64,000 bases of DNA from Symbiodinium natans (taxonomy: Eukaryota; Sar; Dinophyceae; Suessiales; Symbiodiniaceae). The position numbers and the translations under genes are program-made. Below, piece by piece: positions 37,258 through 45,961 of the stretch. The number at the start of each line of letters is the position of its first letter. The first letter of the stretch is position 1. The notes beneath the pieces were generated by a model, which saw nothing but the letters and a program-made list of their open reading frames with translations, was not told where the DNA came from and did not search any database. Location of the stretch: the NCBI GenBank assembly GCA_905221605.1, contig CAJNDS010002413.1, forward strand, positions 638,423 to 702,422, in the 5' to 3' direction.

Positions 37258-39623
37258 GGCAACAGGTTCAAGGCGACGCCAAGCAAGTGGAGTTCACGCT
37301 GACCAGGCGCGGGAGGGACTTCGTCCTCCGCCTTGGCGACCGCATTGCCTATCGGGGTGTAGGTGGAGGCCCTAAGGTGTGCAGGTTAGGACGGGTCACG
37401 CAGGTAGATGCTGCCCGTGCGCAGGTCGGCGTGCACCGCTATCTCCCCGACGCCAGCGGGGTTCGCGTCAAATGGCGGCTTGCATACATCGCCGAGGACG
37501 GTGCGCTCACGCTTTCAGAGGGGACTCGTCCGGCCCACGAAGCGGTTTCCGTCAGGGAGATCATTTCCAAGATCGACCTGAACCGCGACGGCGTGCTTGC
37601 TGCAGCCTCGGCCAGAAAGTTGGACAAGGGGGCGTACTCGTTGCAGGACAGGACGCTCGAGAGAGCGTCTCGCACCAGCACGGGTGTGCTCTCGATCCGA
37701 GAGGCCCTCGCGGACCTCTTGGTCGCGGAACCCCGCGTGTTGCAGCCTAGGGCTTCCCCAGAGTCGGGTGCTGTCGAGAGTTGGTTCCGGCAGTATTTCC
37801 TTGGAGGGGTTGCCGATGTCTTAGAGGTTGCTTGGGGTGACGCGGTCGTCTCCGACGCGGCTAGGAGGCACGGGTACAGGGTTGTTCCCGCTTTTGCGCA
37901 CGGCAAGCAGGCCTACGGGATCACCTGGAACCTGGCCGCAGAAGAGCACTTAGAGGCTATTAGCGGCGCTGTTTTGCGCACAGAGCCGAAGGTGCTCGTG
38001 ATTGGGCTTGAGGGCAAGAATGTGCCCCGGGCTTTCCTCCAGCTAGTCGTCCGGTGTGCGCAGGAACGCACGCGCGCGGGCGCCCACGTCGCGCTGCATT
38101 TGCAGGCACAAAAAGGCGAGTGGGAACCCTGGCGGCTAGAGGAGTGGGGCGCCTTGTTTGGGACGCTCGCAGAGCCACGCTGGCCTTGGGCTTTCGTGCG
38201 GGCTGACATATGCCAGTTCGCGCGGGCCAGTGGCCGCGGCAACCTCGTTGAGAGCGGGGCCCTGTGGCTCGCCGATTTCAGCTTAGAATCGGTAGGTTTG
38301 AGGTGTAGTAGGCCGGATGCGTTAGGCGCAGTGCAGCACAAGCACGTTGGGCGCGCGCAAGCCGACTACAACCTCATAGGGGCGGCTTTCTGCGCATCGC
38401 TCCAGGACCTTGGTCTGAGGGGCGCAGAAGAGCTGTGCACCGCTGCAGTTGAAAGCTTTCCAGCCACTGCGGGTGCAGATAGCGCCGCGGCTGCGCCACA
38501 GCCCTCTCCAGTCGTTCCCCTCCCGGACGTGCGCTCGGGCGAGGACCTCACGCCAGCAGAGCGTGCGGAGCTGGATAAGGAGGTGGATAAGTATGCCGCT
38601 GAGAAGGAAGCGTTTTGGCGAACCAAGGCGGACGCCAAGGACTGGGATTCCGTCCGGGCTGACCTTGAGGTCTATGCTCTTGCGGGCGAGAAGGTCGCGG
38701 AGGATCCTAGGCGCACCGAGGCCTATAGAGACCTCGTATGGTCGGGTTTGAAGATCGAGCCTGGACCAACCAGACCAGGGCTGACCGATGCTGACATCGC
38801 AGCCGTCAGGGAGGTCGTACGGCGAAAGGCCGCTGGGTTCTGGGTGGAGGACACCACCAGGACCACGGTCAGGAAGTTCGCCCATGACTGTATCCCCACC
38901 GGGCCGCCGGTCTCGTCCCAACCTCACAGTCTGAGGGGCGAGTCCGCGCAATGGGTCGACGACAAGCTTGAAGAAGAATGCAAGCGGGGTCAGTTGATCC
39001 GCGGCAGCTCGGCTTGGGGATCTGCGCCGTTTCCGACCAAGGAAATGCCCAGCTACAAGCGGCATAGGAAGCGGCGCTTGGTGGTTGACTACCGCCGTGT
39101 GAATGCCCGAATTAAGCGCTCCACGTACTATTGTCGGCGGGGTAGCGATGTGCTCGCCGCCGCAGTGGGTTCGGTTTGGTATACCTTCGTGGATGCGGTT
39201 AGTGGGTTTAATCAGATTAGGAACACCAAGCGTGCTCGCGAGGTGTTGGCCATTGTGGCAAGATCAGGGAAATATCTCCCTGTCGGCCTCACCTTTGGCC
39301 CGATTAACGGCCCAGATGATTTCAACTTTGTGGTTGATAGGGCCTATGCCCCCGGCAGAGGTAGGCGCCTTAAGTATACTAAGGAGTGGATAGCCTACGT
39401 GGATGATCTTACTGTTAGGACGGGTAGGGTCATTGATGGGCAGTTTTTCACTGATGCCCAAGCCGAGGGGGCGGTGCGCGAAGCGTGCGCCAAAGGGGCA
39501 GTCGCGGCTCCGCAGAGCGCGTCGTCTGCTCTTGAAGCCTTAGGCGTTCGCGGTGCGCACAACACCAAGCGCGCGAACCATGACGGGCGCGCTCAGACCA
39601 GAATCACCCCACGCGCGTTCTGA
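37161..39623 (+). CDS. Methyltransferase-like domain fused to RT fingers/palm (copy 1)
   Basis: 820 codons. Residues from about 205 to 430 (DVLEVAWGDAVVSDAARRHG, PKVLVIGLEGKNVPRAFLQL, AHVALHLQAQKGEWEPW) resemble a Rossmann-type methyltransferase, but the catalytic and SAM motifs are not clear; low certainty. From about 560 it is gypsy-type reverse transcriptase: a basic linker, RRLVVDYRRVNARIKRSTYY, WYTFVDAVSGFNQI, TFGPINGPDDFNFVVDRAY, then IAYVDDLTVRTGRV with YVDD at 39396-39407. After YVDD it ends within about 75 residues and has no thumb, connection or RNase H, which are encoded 6 kb upstream. Ends in TGATG overlapping the next ATG. The end differs from copy 2 by a one-base indel near 39580. 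Confidence 0.78.
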   Translation: MFRADADGAESREPVVFEDDGTGGDGSSRPSLGQQVQGDAKQVEFTLTRRGRDFVLRLGDRIAYRGVGGGPKVCRLGRVTQVDAARAQVGVHRYLPDASGVRVKWRLAYIAEDGALTLSEGTRPAHEAVSVREIISKIDLNRDGVLAAASARKLDKGAYSLQDRTLERASRTSTGVLSIREALADLLVAEPRVLQPRASPESGAVESWFRQYFLGGVADVLEVAWGDAVVSDAARRHGYRVVPAFAHGKQAYGITWNLAAEEHLEAISGAVLRTEPKVLVIGLEGKNVPRAFLQLVVRCAQERTRAGAHVALHLQAQKGEWEPWRLEEWGALFGTLAEPRWPWAFVRADICQFARASGRGNLVESGALWLADFSLESVGLRCSRPDALGAVQHKHVGRAQADYNLIGAAFCASLQDLGLRGAEELCTAAVESFPATAGADSAAAAPQPSPVVPLPDVRSGEDLTPAERAELDKEVDKYAAEKEAFWRTKADAKDWDSVRADLEVYALAGEKVAEDPRRTEAYRDLVWSGLKIEPGPTRPGLTDADIAAVREVVRRKAAGFWVEDTTRTTVRKFAHDCIPTGPPVSSQPHSLRGESAQWVDDKLEEECKRGQLIRGSSAWGSAPFPTKEMPSYKRHRKRRLVVDYRRVNARIKRSTYYCRRGSDVLAAAVGSVWYTFVDAVSGFNQIRNTKRAREVLAIVARSGKYLPVGLTFGPINGPDDFNFVVDRAYAPGRGRRLKYTKEWIAYVDDLTVRTGRVIDGQFFTDAQAEGAVREACAKGAVAAPQSASSALEALGVRGAHNTKRANHDGRAQTRITPRAF

Positions 39624-39943
39624 TGCTCAGGATGTTGGGGCTGTTCGGGTGTTTCTGTGTTCAGGGCGGGTGTTTTTGGGGCGGGCCGTTTCCCAGGTCG
39701 CCGGTCGGCGGGCAGAAGGATTTTTCGTCGTTCGTCGCGTGCAGCTTCGTTCGTCTGTCTCGCAGCCAGTGTTTTGCAAGCAGGCCTAGAGGTTCGGTCC
39801 AAGGTCGAAGCAGAAGCCTTAGAAGCCTTAGAGCCCAGACCTTAAGGAAACTCCCCAAAACCCCGCCGCAGCGGTTCAAGTGTGTTGTAGAACCTAGGGT
39901 AGGTAGTCCCTCCCCGCATTCGTGCCTGTGCACTGCGCCCCGC

Positions 39944-40096
39944 TGCGGGTCGCGACCAGACCGCGCGGGAGCGACCGATCGGTCGCCCGGACCTTCGTGG
40001 TCAACCACAAGGCCCCGCTGCGGGCCGTGCCCTGGCCGCGCGGGAGCGGCTGCCTACCACTACTGCACACCGGCAGGGGCCGGTCCTGGCCGCTCA
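39944..40096 (+). repeat. Cluster of dispersed GC hairpins upstream of Tpt1 copy 1
   Basis: Three related units at 39944-39968, 40016-40042 and 40078-40096 with cores such as GCGGGCCGTGCCCTGGCCGC. Copy 2 has the corresponding cluster at 43900-44056. Confidence 0.6.
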
Positions 40097-40159
40097 AGGG
40101 CGCGTCAGGTTTTCCTCGCCCATCGGAGGTCCAGCAAAGCCGCGGGCCTCAGTGCCGCG

Positions 40160-41400
40160 ATGGGTGGAGGAGGGTCGAAGGGCAGGGGCAAGAGCAAGAG
40201 CCCAGGCCCTAAGGGCCGAAGGGGCCCGCCCACGATCGACGACGTGCAGCGTATGCTAGTCCGATGCATGCGGCACGGCGAAGCTGGTTGTAGAGGCCGG
40301 TTCGCTCCGGGCGGCCTCTACCCGGTTGATGAGTTGATCGAGCAACTCGGCATCACCATCAACCAGTACAACCAGGCGGTCGCGCACGACGCCAACCAGC
40401 GGAAGCCGAGGTTGGATACCTCGCACGCTGGCTTCCTGCGTGCCTTTCAAGGCCACTCGGCCGATTGCGGCCATCCTATGGGGTTCATGATGGAGGGTCT
40501 AAGTGAGACCGCCATCAACGATCTTATAGACCGGTATGGCCCACCCATGTGGCACGGCACGGACCTGCATGTCGTGCCAAGCCTGATTCAGAACGGCTTG
40601 ATCCCCGGCGGCGGGCCGGGAGGCCGCCTCGGGGTGCACTACGTCCTAGGCCACTGCCCCACGCAGTGGGAGGACGGGAGACGCGGGTTCCGCCGCGGAT
40701 CGACTTGCATAGTCGAAGTCCGGTTGGCGGTCCTGCGGGACGCCGGAGTGCCTATCTATTCGGGAGCGGATGGGGTGGCTCTCACTGGCCAGATTAGAGC
40801 CACCGGCATCTCCCGCATCTGGGCACTCCCCAAAGGCTCGCCTGTTTACTCAGTCTTAATTGCTGAGTTAGAAGTGGATCGGTTGATCCAGCATGTCGAC
40901 CTAAGGAGTTTAGGCGACACCAGTGCGGGCCCCCACCCGCCGTTGGGGCGAGGACCGAAACTGGGCACGGTCCAAGCGTCCCAAGCTGCTGTGGCCAGCA
41001 GTGGCGCGGCGAGCTCTTCGACGGTTGTGCTGGCCCCTGCGGGCCGTGTCATGGCCGCGGGGGCCGCCCAACCTGTTACCCCTCCTAAGGCCGCGCCTAA
41101 GGCCAAAGGGCGTCCCTCAGGGGCTCCTAAGACTTCGATCGTTCCAGCGAAGCCCAAGGTGTACCCTAGGCGCAACGTCCCTGGCCCCAATGTCCTCGAG
41201 GCCGAAGACTCGCTCGAGGAAGAGGCAGCCCAAGAAGCTGAAGGTGTCGAGGAAGATAGTTCCAGCTCGGATCTTCCCGACACGCGGGCGCCTCAAGCCG
41301 CGGTCAAGGTGAAGGAGGACGAAGAGCCCGCTGATGGGGCCCAGGCCGAGAGCACAGAGGAAGGGTTCCTCGAGCTTGGCCAATCGGTGGTGAAGGAGTA
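40160..41400 (+). CDS. Tpt1/KptA-like RNA 2'-phosphotransferase, copy 1 (cut by gap)
   Basis: Start chosen at MGGGGSKGRGKSKS, where homology and a myristoylation-like N-terminus begin; the frame is open further upstream (from 39623) but that part is GC-rich hairpin repeat. Contains the same Tpt1 motifs as copy 2: MRHGE, YPVDELI, QRKPRLD, FLRAFQGHS, WHGTDLHVVPSLIQNGLIPG, GVHY and GADGVALTG. The protein is cut by the N-gap after VVKE. Confidence 0.85.
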
Positions 41401-41500
41401 NNNNNNNNNNNNNNNNNNNNNNNNNNNNNNNNNNNNNNNNNNNNNNNNNNNNNNNNNNNNNNNNNNNNNNNNNNNNNNNNNNNNNNNNNNNNNNNNNNNN
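41401..41500. other. Assembly gap (100 N)
   Basis: Exactly 100 N, a common placeholder for a gap of unknown size. It separates the end of duplicated copy 1 from the start of copy 2. Confidence 0.99.
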
Positions 41501-43730
41501 TTCCGTCAGGGAGATCATTTCCAAGATCGACCTGAACCGCGACGGCGTGCTTGCTGCAGCCTCGGCCAGAAAGTTGGACAAGGGAGCGTACTCGTTGCAG
41601 GACAGGACGCTCGAGAAAGCGTCTCGCACCAGCACGGGTGTGCTCTCGATCCGAGAGGCCCTCGCGGACCTCTTGGTCGCGGAACCCCGCGTGTTGCAGC
41701 CTAGGGCTTCCCCAGAGTCGGGTGCTGTCGAGAGTTGGTTCCGGCAGTATTTCCTTGGAGGGGTTGCCGATGTCTTAGAGGTTGCTTGGGGTGACGCGGT
41801 CGTCTCCGACGCGGCTAGGAGGCACGGGTACAGGGTTGTTCCCGCTTTTGCGCAAGGCAAGCAGGCCTACGGGATCACCTGGAACCTGGCCGCAGAAGAG
41901 CACTTAGAGGCTATTAGCGGCGCTGTTTTGCGCACAGAGCCGAAGGTGCTCGTGATTGGGCTTGAGGGCAAGAATGTGCCCCGGGCTTTCCTCCAGCTAG
42001 TCGTCCGGTGTGCGCAGGAACGCACGCGCGCGGGCGCCCACGTCGCGCTGCATTTGCAAGCACAAAAAGGCGAGTGGGAACCCTGGCGGCTAGAGGAGTG
42101 GGGCGCCTTGTTTGGGACGCTCGCAGAGCCACGCTGGCCTTGGGCCTTCGTGCGGGCTGACATATGCCAGTTCGCGCGGGCCAGTGGCCGCGGCAACCTC
42201 GTTGAGAGCGGGGCCCTGTGGCTCGCCGATTTCAGCTTAGAATCGGTAGGTTTGAGGTGTAGTAGGCCGGATGCGTTAGGCGCAGTGCGGCACAAGCACG
42301 TTGAGCGCGCGCAAGCCGACTACAACCTCATAGGGGCGGCTTTCTGCGCATCGCTCCAGGACCTTGGTCTGAGGGGCGCAGAAGAGCTGTGCACCGCTGC
42401 AGTTGAAAGCTTTCCAGCCACTGCGGGTGCTGATAGCGCCGCGGCTGCGCCACAGCCCTCTCCAGTCGTTCCCCTCCCGGACGTGCGCTCGGGCGAGGAC
42501 CTCACGCCAGCAGAGCGTGCGGAGCTGGATAAGGAGGTGGATAAGTATGCCGCTGAGAAGGAAGCGTTTTGGCGAACCAAAGCGGACGCCAAGGACTGGG
42601 ATTCCGTCCGGGCGGACCTAGAGGTCTATGCTCTTGCGGGCGAGAAGGTCGCGGAGGATCCTAGGCGCACCGAGGCCTATAGAGACCTCGTATGGTCGGG
42701 TTTGAAGATCGAGCCTGGACCAACCAGACCCGGGCTGACCGATGCTGATATCGCAGCCGTCAGGGAGGTCGTACGGCGAAAGGCCGCTGGGTTCTGGGTG
42801 GAGGACACCACCAGGACCACGGTCAGGAAGTTCGCCCATGACTGCATCCCCACCGGGCCGCCGGTCTCGTCCCAGCCTCACAGTCTGAGGGGGGAGTCCG
42901 CGCAATGGGTCGACGACAAGCTTGAAGAAGAATGCAAGCGGGGTCAGTTGATCCGCGGCAGCTCGGCTTGGGGATCTGCGCCGTTTCCGACCAAGGAAAT
43001 GCCCAGCTACAAGCGGCATAGGAAGCGACGCTTGGTGGTTGACTACCGCCGTGTGAATGCCCGAATTAAGCGCTCCACGTACTATTGTCGGCGGGGTAGC
43101 GATGTGCTCGCCGCCGCAGTGGGTTCGGTTTGGTATACCTTCGTGGATGCGGTTAGTGGGTTTAATCAGATTAGGAACACCAAGCGTGCTCGCGAGGTGT
43201 TGGCCATTGTGGCAAGATCAGGGAAATATCTCCCTGTCGGCCTCACCTTTGGCCCGATTAACGGCCCAGATGATTTCAACTTTGTGGTTGATAGGGCCTA
43301 TGCCCCCGGCAGAGGTAGGCGTCTTAAGTATACTAAAGAGTGGATAGCCTACGTGGATGATCTTACTGTTAGGACGGGTAGGGTCATTGATGGGCAGTTT
43401 TTCACTGATGCCCAAGCCGAGGGGGCGGTGCGCGAAGCGTGCGCCAAGGGGGCAGTCGCGGCTCCGCAGAGCGCGTCGTCTGCTCTTGAAGCCTTAGGCG
43501 TTCGCGGTGCGCATAACACCAAGCGCGCGAACCATGACGCGGCGCGCTCAGACCAGAATCACCCCACGCGCGTTCTGATGCTCAGGATGTTGGGGCTGTT
43601 CGGGTGCTTCTGTGTTCAGGGCGGGTGTTTTTGGGCGGGCCGTTTCCCAGGTCGCCGGTCTGCGGGCAGAAGGATTTTTCGTCGTTCGTTGCGTGCAGCT
43701 TCGTTCGTCTGTCTCGCAGCCATTGTTTAG
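41501..43730 (+). CDS. Methyltransferase-like domain and RT fingers/palm (copy 2)
   Basis: Same product as copy 1, truncated at its 5' end by the gap; open from 41547. It keeps VVDYRRVNARIKRST, the FVDAVSGFNQI strand and IAYVDD (43350-43361). Its end differs from copy 1: because of an extra C near 43542 it reads HDAARSDQNHPTRVLMLRML before stopping at 43730, which may be the ancestral reading. Confidence 0.78.
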
Positions 43731-43899
43731 CAAGCAGGCCTAGAGGTTCGGTCCAAGGTCGAAGCGGAAGCCGTAGAAGCCTTAGAGCCCAGACCTTAAG
43801 GAAACTCCCCAAACCCCCGCCGCAGCGGTTCAAGTGTGTTGTAGAACCTAGGGTAGGTAGTCCCTCCCCGCATTCGTGCCTGTGCACTGCGCCCCGCTG

Positions 43900-44056
43900 C
43901 GGGTCGCGACCAGACCGCGCGGGAGCGACCGATCGGTCGCCCGGACCTTCGTGGTCAACCACAAGGCCCCGCTGCGGGCCGTGCCCTGGCCGCGCGGGAG
44001 CGGCTGCCTACCACTACTGCACACCGGCCCCTTGCAGCGGGCCGTGTCCTGGCCGC
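43900..44056 (+). repeat. Cluster of dispersed GC hairpins upstream of Tpt1 copy 2
   Basis: Units at about 43900-43925, 43971-43998 and 44035-44056. The third unit (GCGGGCCGTGTCCTGGCCGC) is complete here but rearranged in copy 1, showing local change between copies. Confidence 0.6.
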
Positions 44057-44122
44057 TCAAGGGCGCGTCAGGTTTTCCTCGCCTATCGGAGGTCTAGCAA
44101 AGCCGCGGGCCTCAGTGCCGCG

Positions 44123-45961
44123 ATGGGTGGAGGAGGGTCGAAGGGCAGGGGCAAGAGCAAGAGCCCAGGCCCTAAGGGCCGAAGGGGCCCGCCCACGATC
44201 GACGACGTGCAGCGCAGGCTAGTCCGATGCATGCGGCACGGCGAAGCTGGTTGCAGAGGCCGGTTCGCTCCGGGCGGCCTCTACCCGCTTGATGAGTTGA
44301 TCGAGCAACTCGGCATCACCATCAACCAGTACAACCAGGCGGTCGCGCACGACGCCAACCAGCGGAAGCCGAGGTTGGATACCTCGCACGCTGGCTTCCT
44401 GCGTGCCTTCCAAGGCCACTCGGCCGATTGCGGCCATCCTATGGGGTTCATGATGGAGGGTCTAAGTGAGACCGCCATCAACGATCTTATAGACCGGTAT
44501 GGCCCGGCCATGTGGCACGGCACGGACCTGCATGTTGTGCCAAGCCTGATTCAGAACGGCTTGATCCCCGGCGGCGGGCCGGGAGGCCGCCTCGGGGTGC
44601 ACTACGTCCTAGGCCACTGCCCCACGCAGTGGGAGGACGGGAGACGCGGGTTCCGCCGCGGATCGACTTGCATAGTCGAAGTCCGGTTGGCGGTCCTGCG
44701 GGACGCCGGAGTGCCTATCTATTCGGGAGCGGATGGGGTGGCTCTCACTGGCCAGATTAGAGCCACCGGCATCTCCCGCATCTGGGCACTCCCCAAAGGC
44801 TCGCCTGTTTACTCAGTCTTAATTGCTGAGTTAGAAGTGGATCGGTTGATCCAGCATGTCGACCTAAGGAGTTTAGGCGACACCAGTGCGGGCCCCCACC
44901 CGCCGTTGGGGCGAGGACCGAAACTGGGCACGGTCCAAGCGTCCCAAGCTGCTGTGGCCAGCAGTGGCGCGGCGAGCTCTTCGACGGTTGTGCTGGCCCC
45001 TGCGGGCCGTGTCATGGCCGCGGGGGCCGCCCAACCTGTTACCCCTCCTAAGGCCGCGCCTAAGGCCAAAGGGCGTCCCTCAGGGGCTCCTAAGACTTCG
45101 ATCGTTCCAGCGAAGCCCAAGGTGTACCCTAGGCGCAACGTCCCTGGCCCCAATGTCCTCGAGGCCGAAGACTCGCTCGAGGAAGAGGCAGCCCAAGAAG
45201 CTGAAGGTGTCGAGGAAGATAGTTCCAGCTCGGATCTTCCCGACACGCGGGCGCCTCAAGCCGCGGTCAAGGTGAAGGAGGACGAAGAGCCCGCTGATGG
45301 GGCCCAGGCCGAGAGCACAGAGGAAGGGTTCCTCGAGCTTGGCCAATCGGTGGTGAAGGAGTACCTCGCGCGGTCCGAAGCTCTTCTGAGAGCGCAGAAG
45401 CTCCAGTCGAAGATACTGGAGGTGGCGGGAACCGCGATGGTGAAGCTAGAAAAGATCACCAAGCGTGAGGAATCCCTCAGAACACTGCGCCGAGAGGGAG
45501 AGAGTCGGGCGGCCGGGGAAGGCGCCGACGGGGAAGAGGTGTCTGACGATGGTCAGGACGCCCCCGGGGGTACGGGATCGAGCAGTTCCGCCAGGCCTTC
45601 AGGAGGCGGGACCGTCCAGGCCGCCCCGGCCCCAGAGGAGCCTCGCCCCAACGCTGACTGGCCTTTGAGTCGCTGGTGCAGTACCACTTGCATCAGGCGG
45701 CCTGCCATGGCGCCTCTCTTCCGCCCAACCTGGGAATCAGCCCCTCCGCACCTCTTGACCCTTTTCGTCAAGACTGGCGGGGACGGTTGTTCCGCCGAGA
45801 AGGACGGTGAGTATGGGGAGGTGCCCATGCTCCGAGTGATTCGGTACCACAAAGCCAACGGGTACGATCACTCGAAGGTCCCGCTCCTGAAGAGAGGGGA
45901 CCGAATCCAGCTTGAGGACGGGTCGCACCACATTTATGGTGGTAGTCATCCGCCGGGGTGA
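44123..45961 (+). CDS. Tpt1/KptA-like RNA 2'-phosphotransferase carried by the retrotransposon
   Basis: 612 codons from MGGGGSKG. M-G-x3-S-K fits an N-myristoylation site, followed by a basic stretch. Residues about 28-222 match the Tpt1/KptA family throughout: MRHGE (R38), YPLDELI, QRKPRLD, FLRAFQGHS (R94, H99), WHGTDLHVVPSLIQNGLIPG (131-150), GGRLGVHYVLG (R156, H160), CIVEVRLAVLRDAGVPIYSG and GADGVALTG. Candidate Arg/His active-site residues are therefore retained. Known members use NAD+ to remove a 2'-phosphate from spliced RNA. The C-terminal 390 residues are Pro/Ala- and Glu-rich with a helical segment (ARSEALLRAQKLQSKILEVA) and a final RxIQLEDGSHH-type fold of unknown role. It overlaps the next ORF by 50 bases. 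Confidence 0.88.
   Translation: MGGGGSKGRGKSKSPGPKGRRGPPTIDDVQRRLVRCMRHGEAGCRGRFAPGGLYPLDELIEQLGITINQYNQAVAHDANQRKPRLDTSHAGFLRAFQGHSADCGHPMGFMMEGLSETAINDLIDRYGPAMWHGTDLHVVPSLIQNGLIPGGGPGGRLGVHYVLGHCPTQWEDGRRGFRRGSTCIVEVRLAVLRDAGVPIYSGADGVALTGQIRATGISRIWALPKGSPVYSVLIAELEVDRLIQHVDLRSLGDTSAGPHPPLGRGPKLGTVQASQAAVASSGAASSSTVVLAPAGRVMAAGAAQPVTPPKAAPKAKGRPSGAPKTSIVPAKPKVYPRRNVPGPNVLEAEDSLEEEAAQEAEGVEEDSSSSDLPDTRAPQAAVKVKEDEEPADGAQAESTEEGFLELGQSVVKEYLARSEALLRAQKLQSKILEVAGTAMVKLEKITKREESLRTLRREGESRAAGEGADGEEVSDDGQDAPGGTGSSSSARPSGGGTVQAAPAPEEPRPNADWPLSRWCSTTCIRRPAMAPLFRPTWESAPPHLLTLFVKTGGDGCSAEKDGEYGEVPMLRVIRYHKANGYDHSKVPLLKRGDRIQLEDGSHHIYGGSHPPG

Larger units (their letters stand above)
37547..41400 (+). 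repeat. Internal duplicated segment, copy 1
   Basis: Begins TTCCGTCAGGGAGATCATTT and ends GGTGAAGGAGTA at the N-gap. It is about 98-99% like 41501-45363, with scattered substitutions and small indels (for example near 39580 and 40070). It lies inside one pair of matched LTRs. Confidence 0.9.
41501..45363 (+). repeat. Internal duplicated segment, copy 2
   Basis: Starts at the base corresponding to 37547 and runs through the base corresponding to 41400, then on into unique sequence. Copy 2 carries 9 more bases overall than copy 1. Confidence 0.9.
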
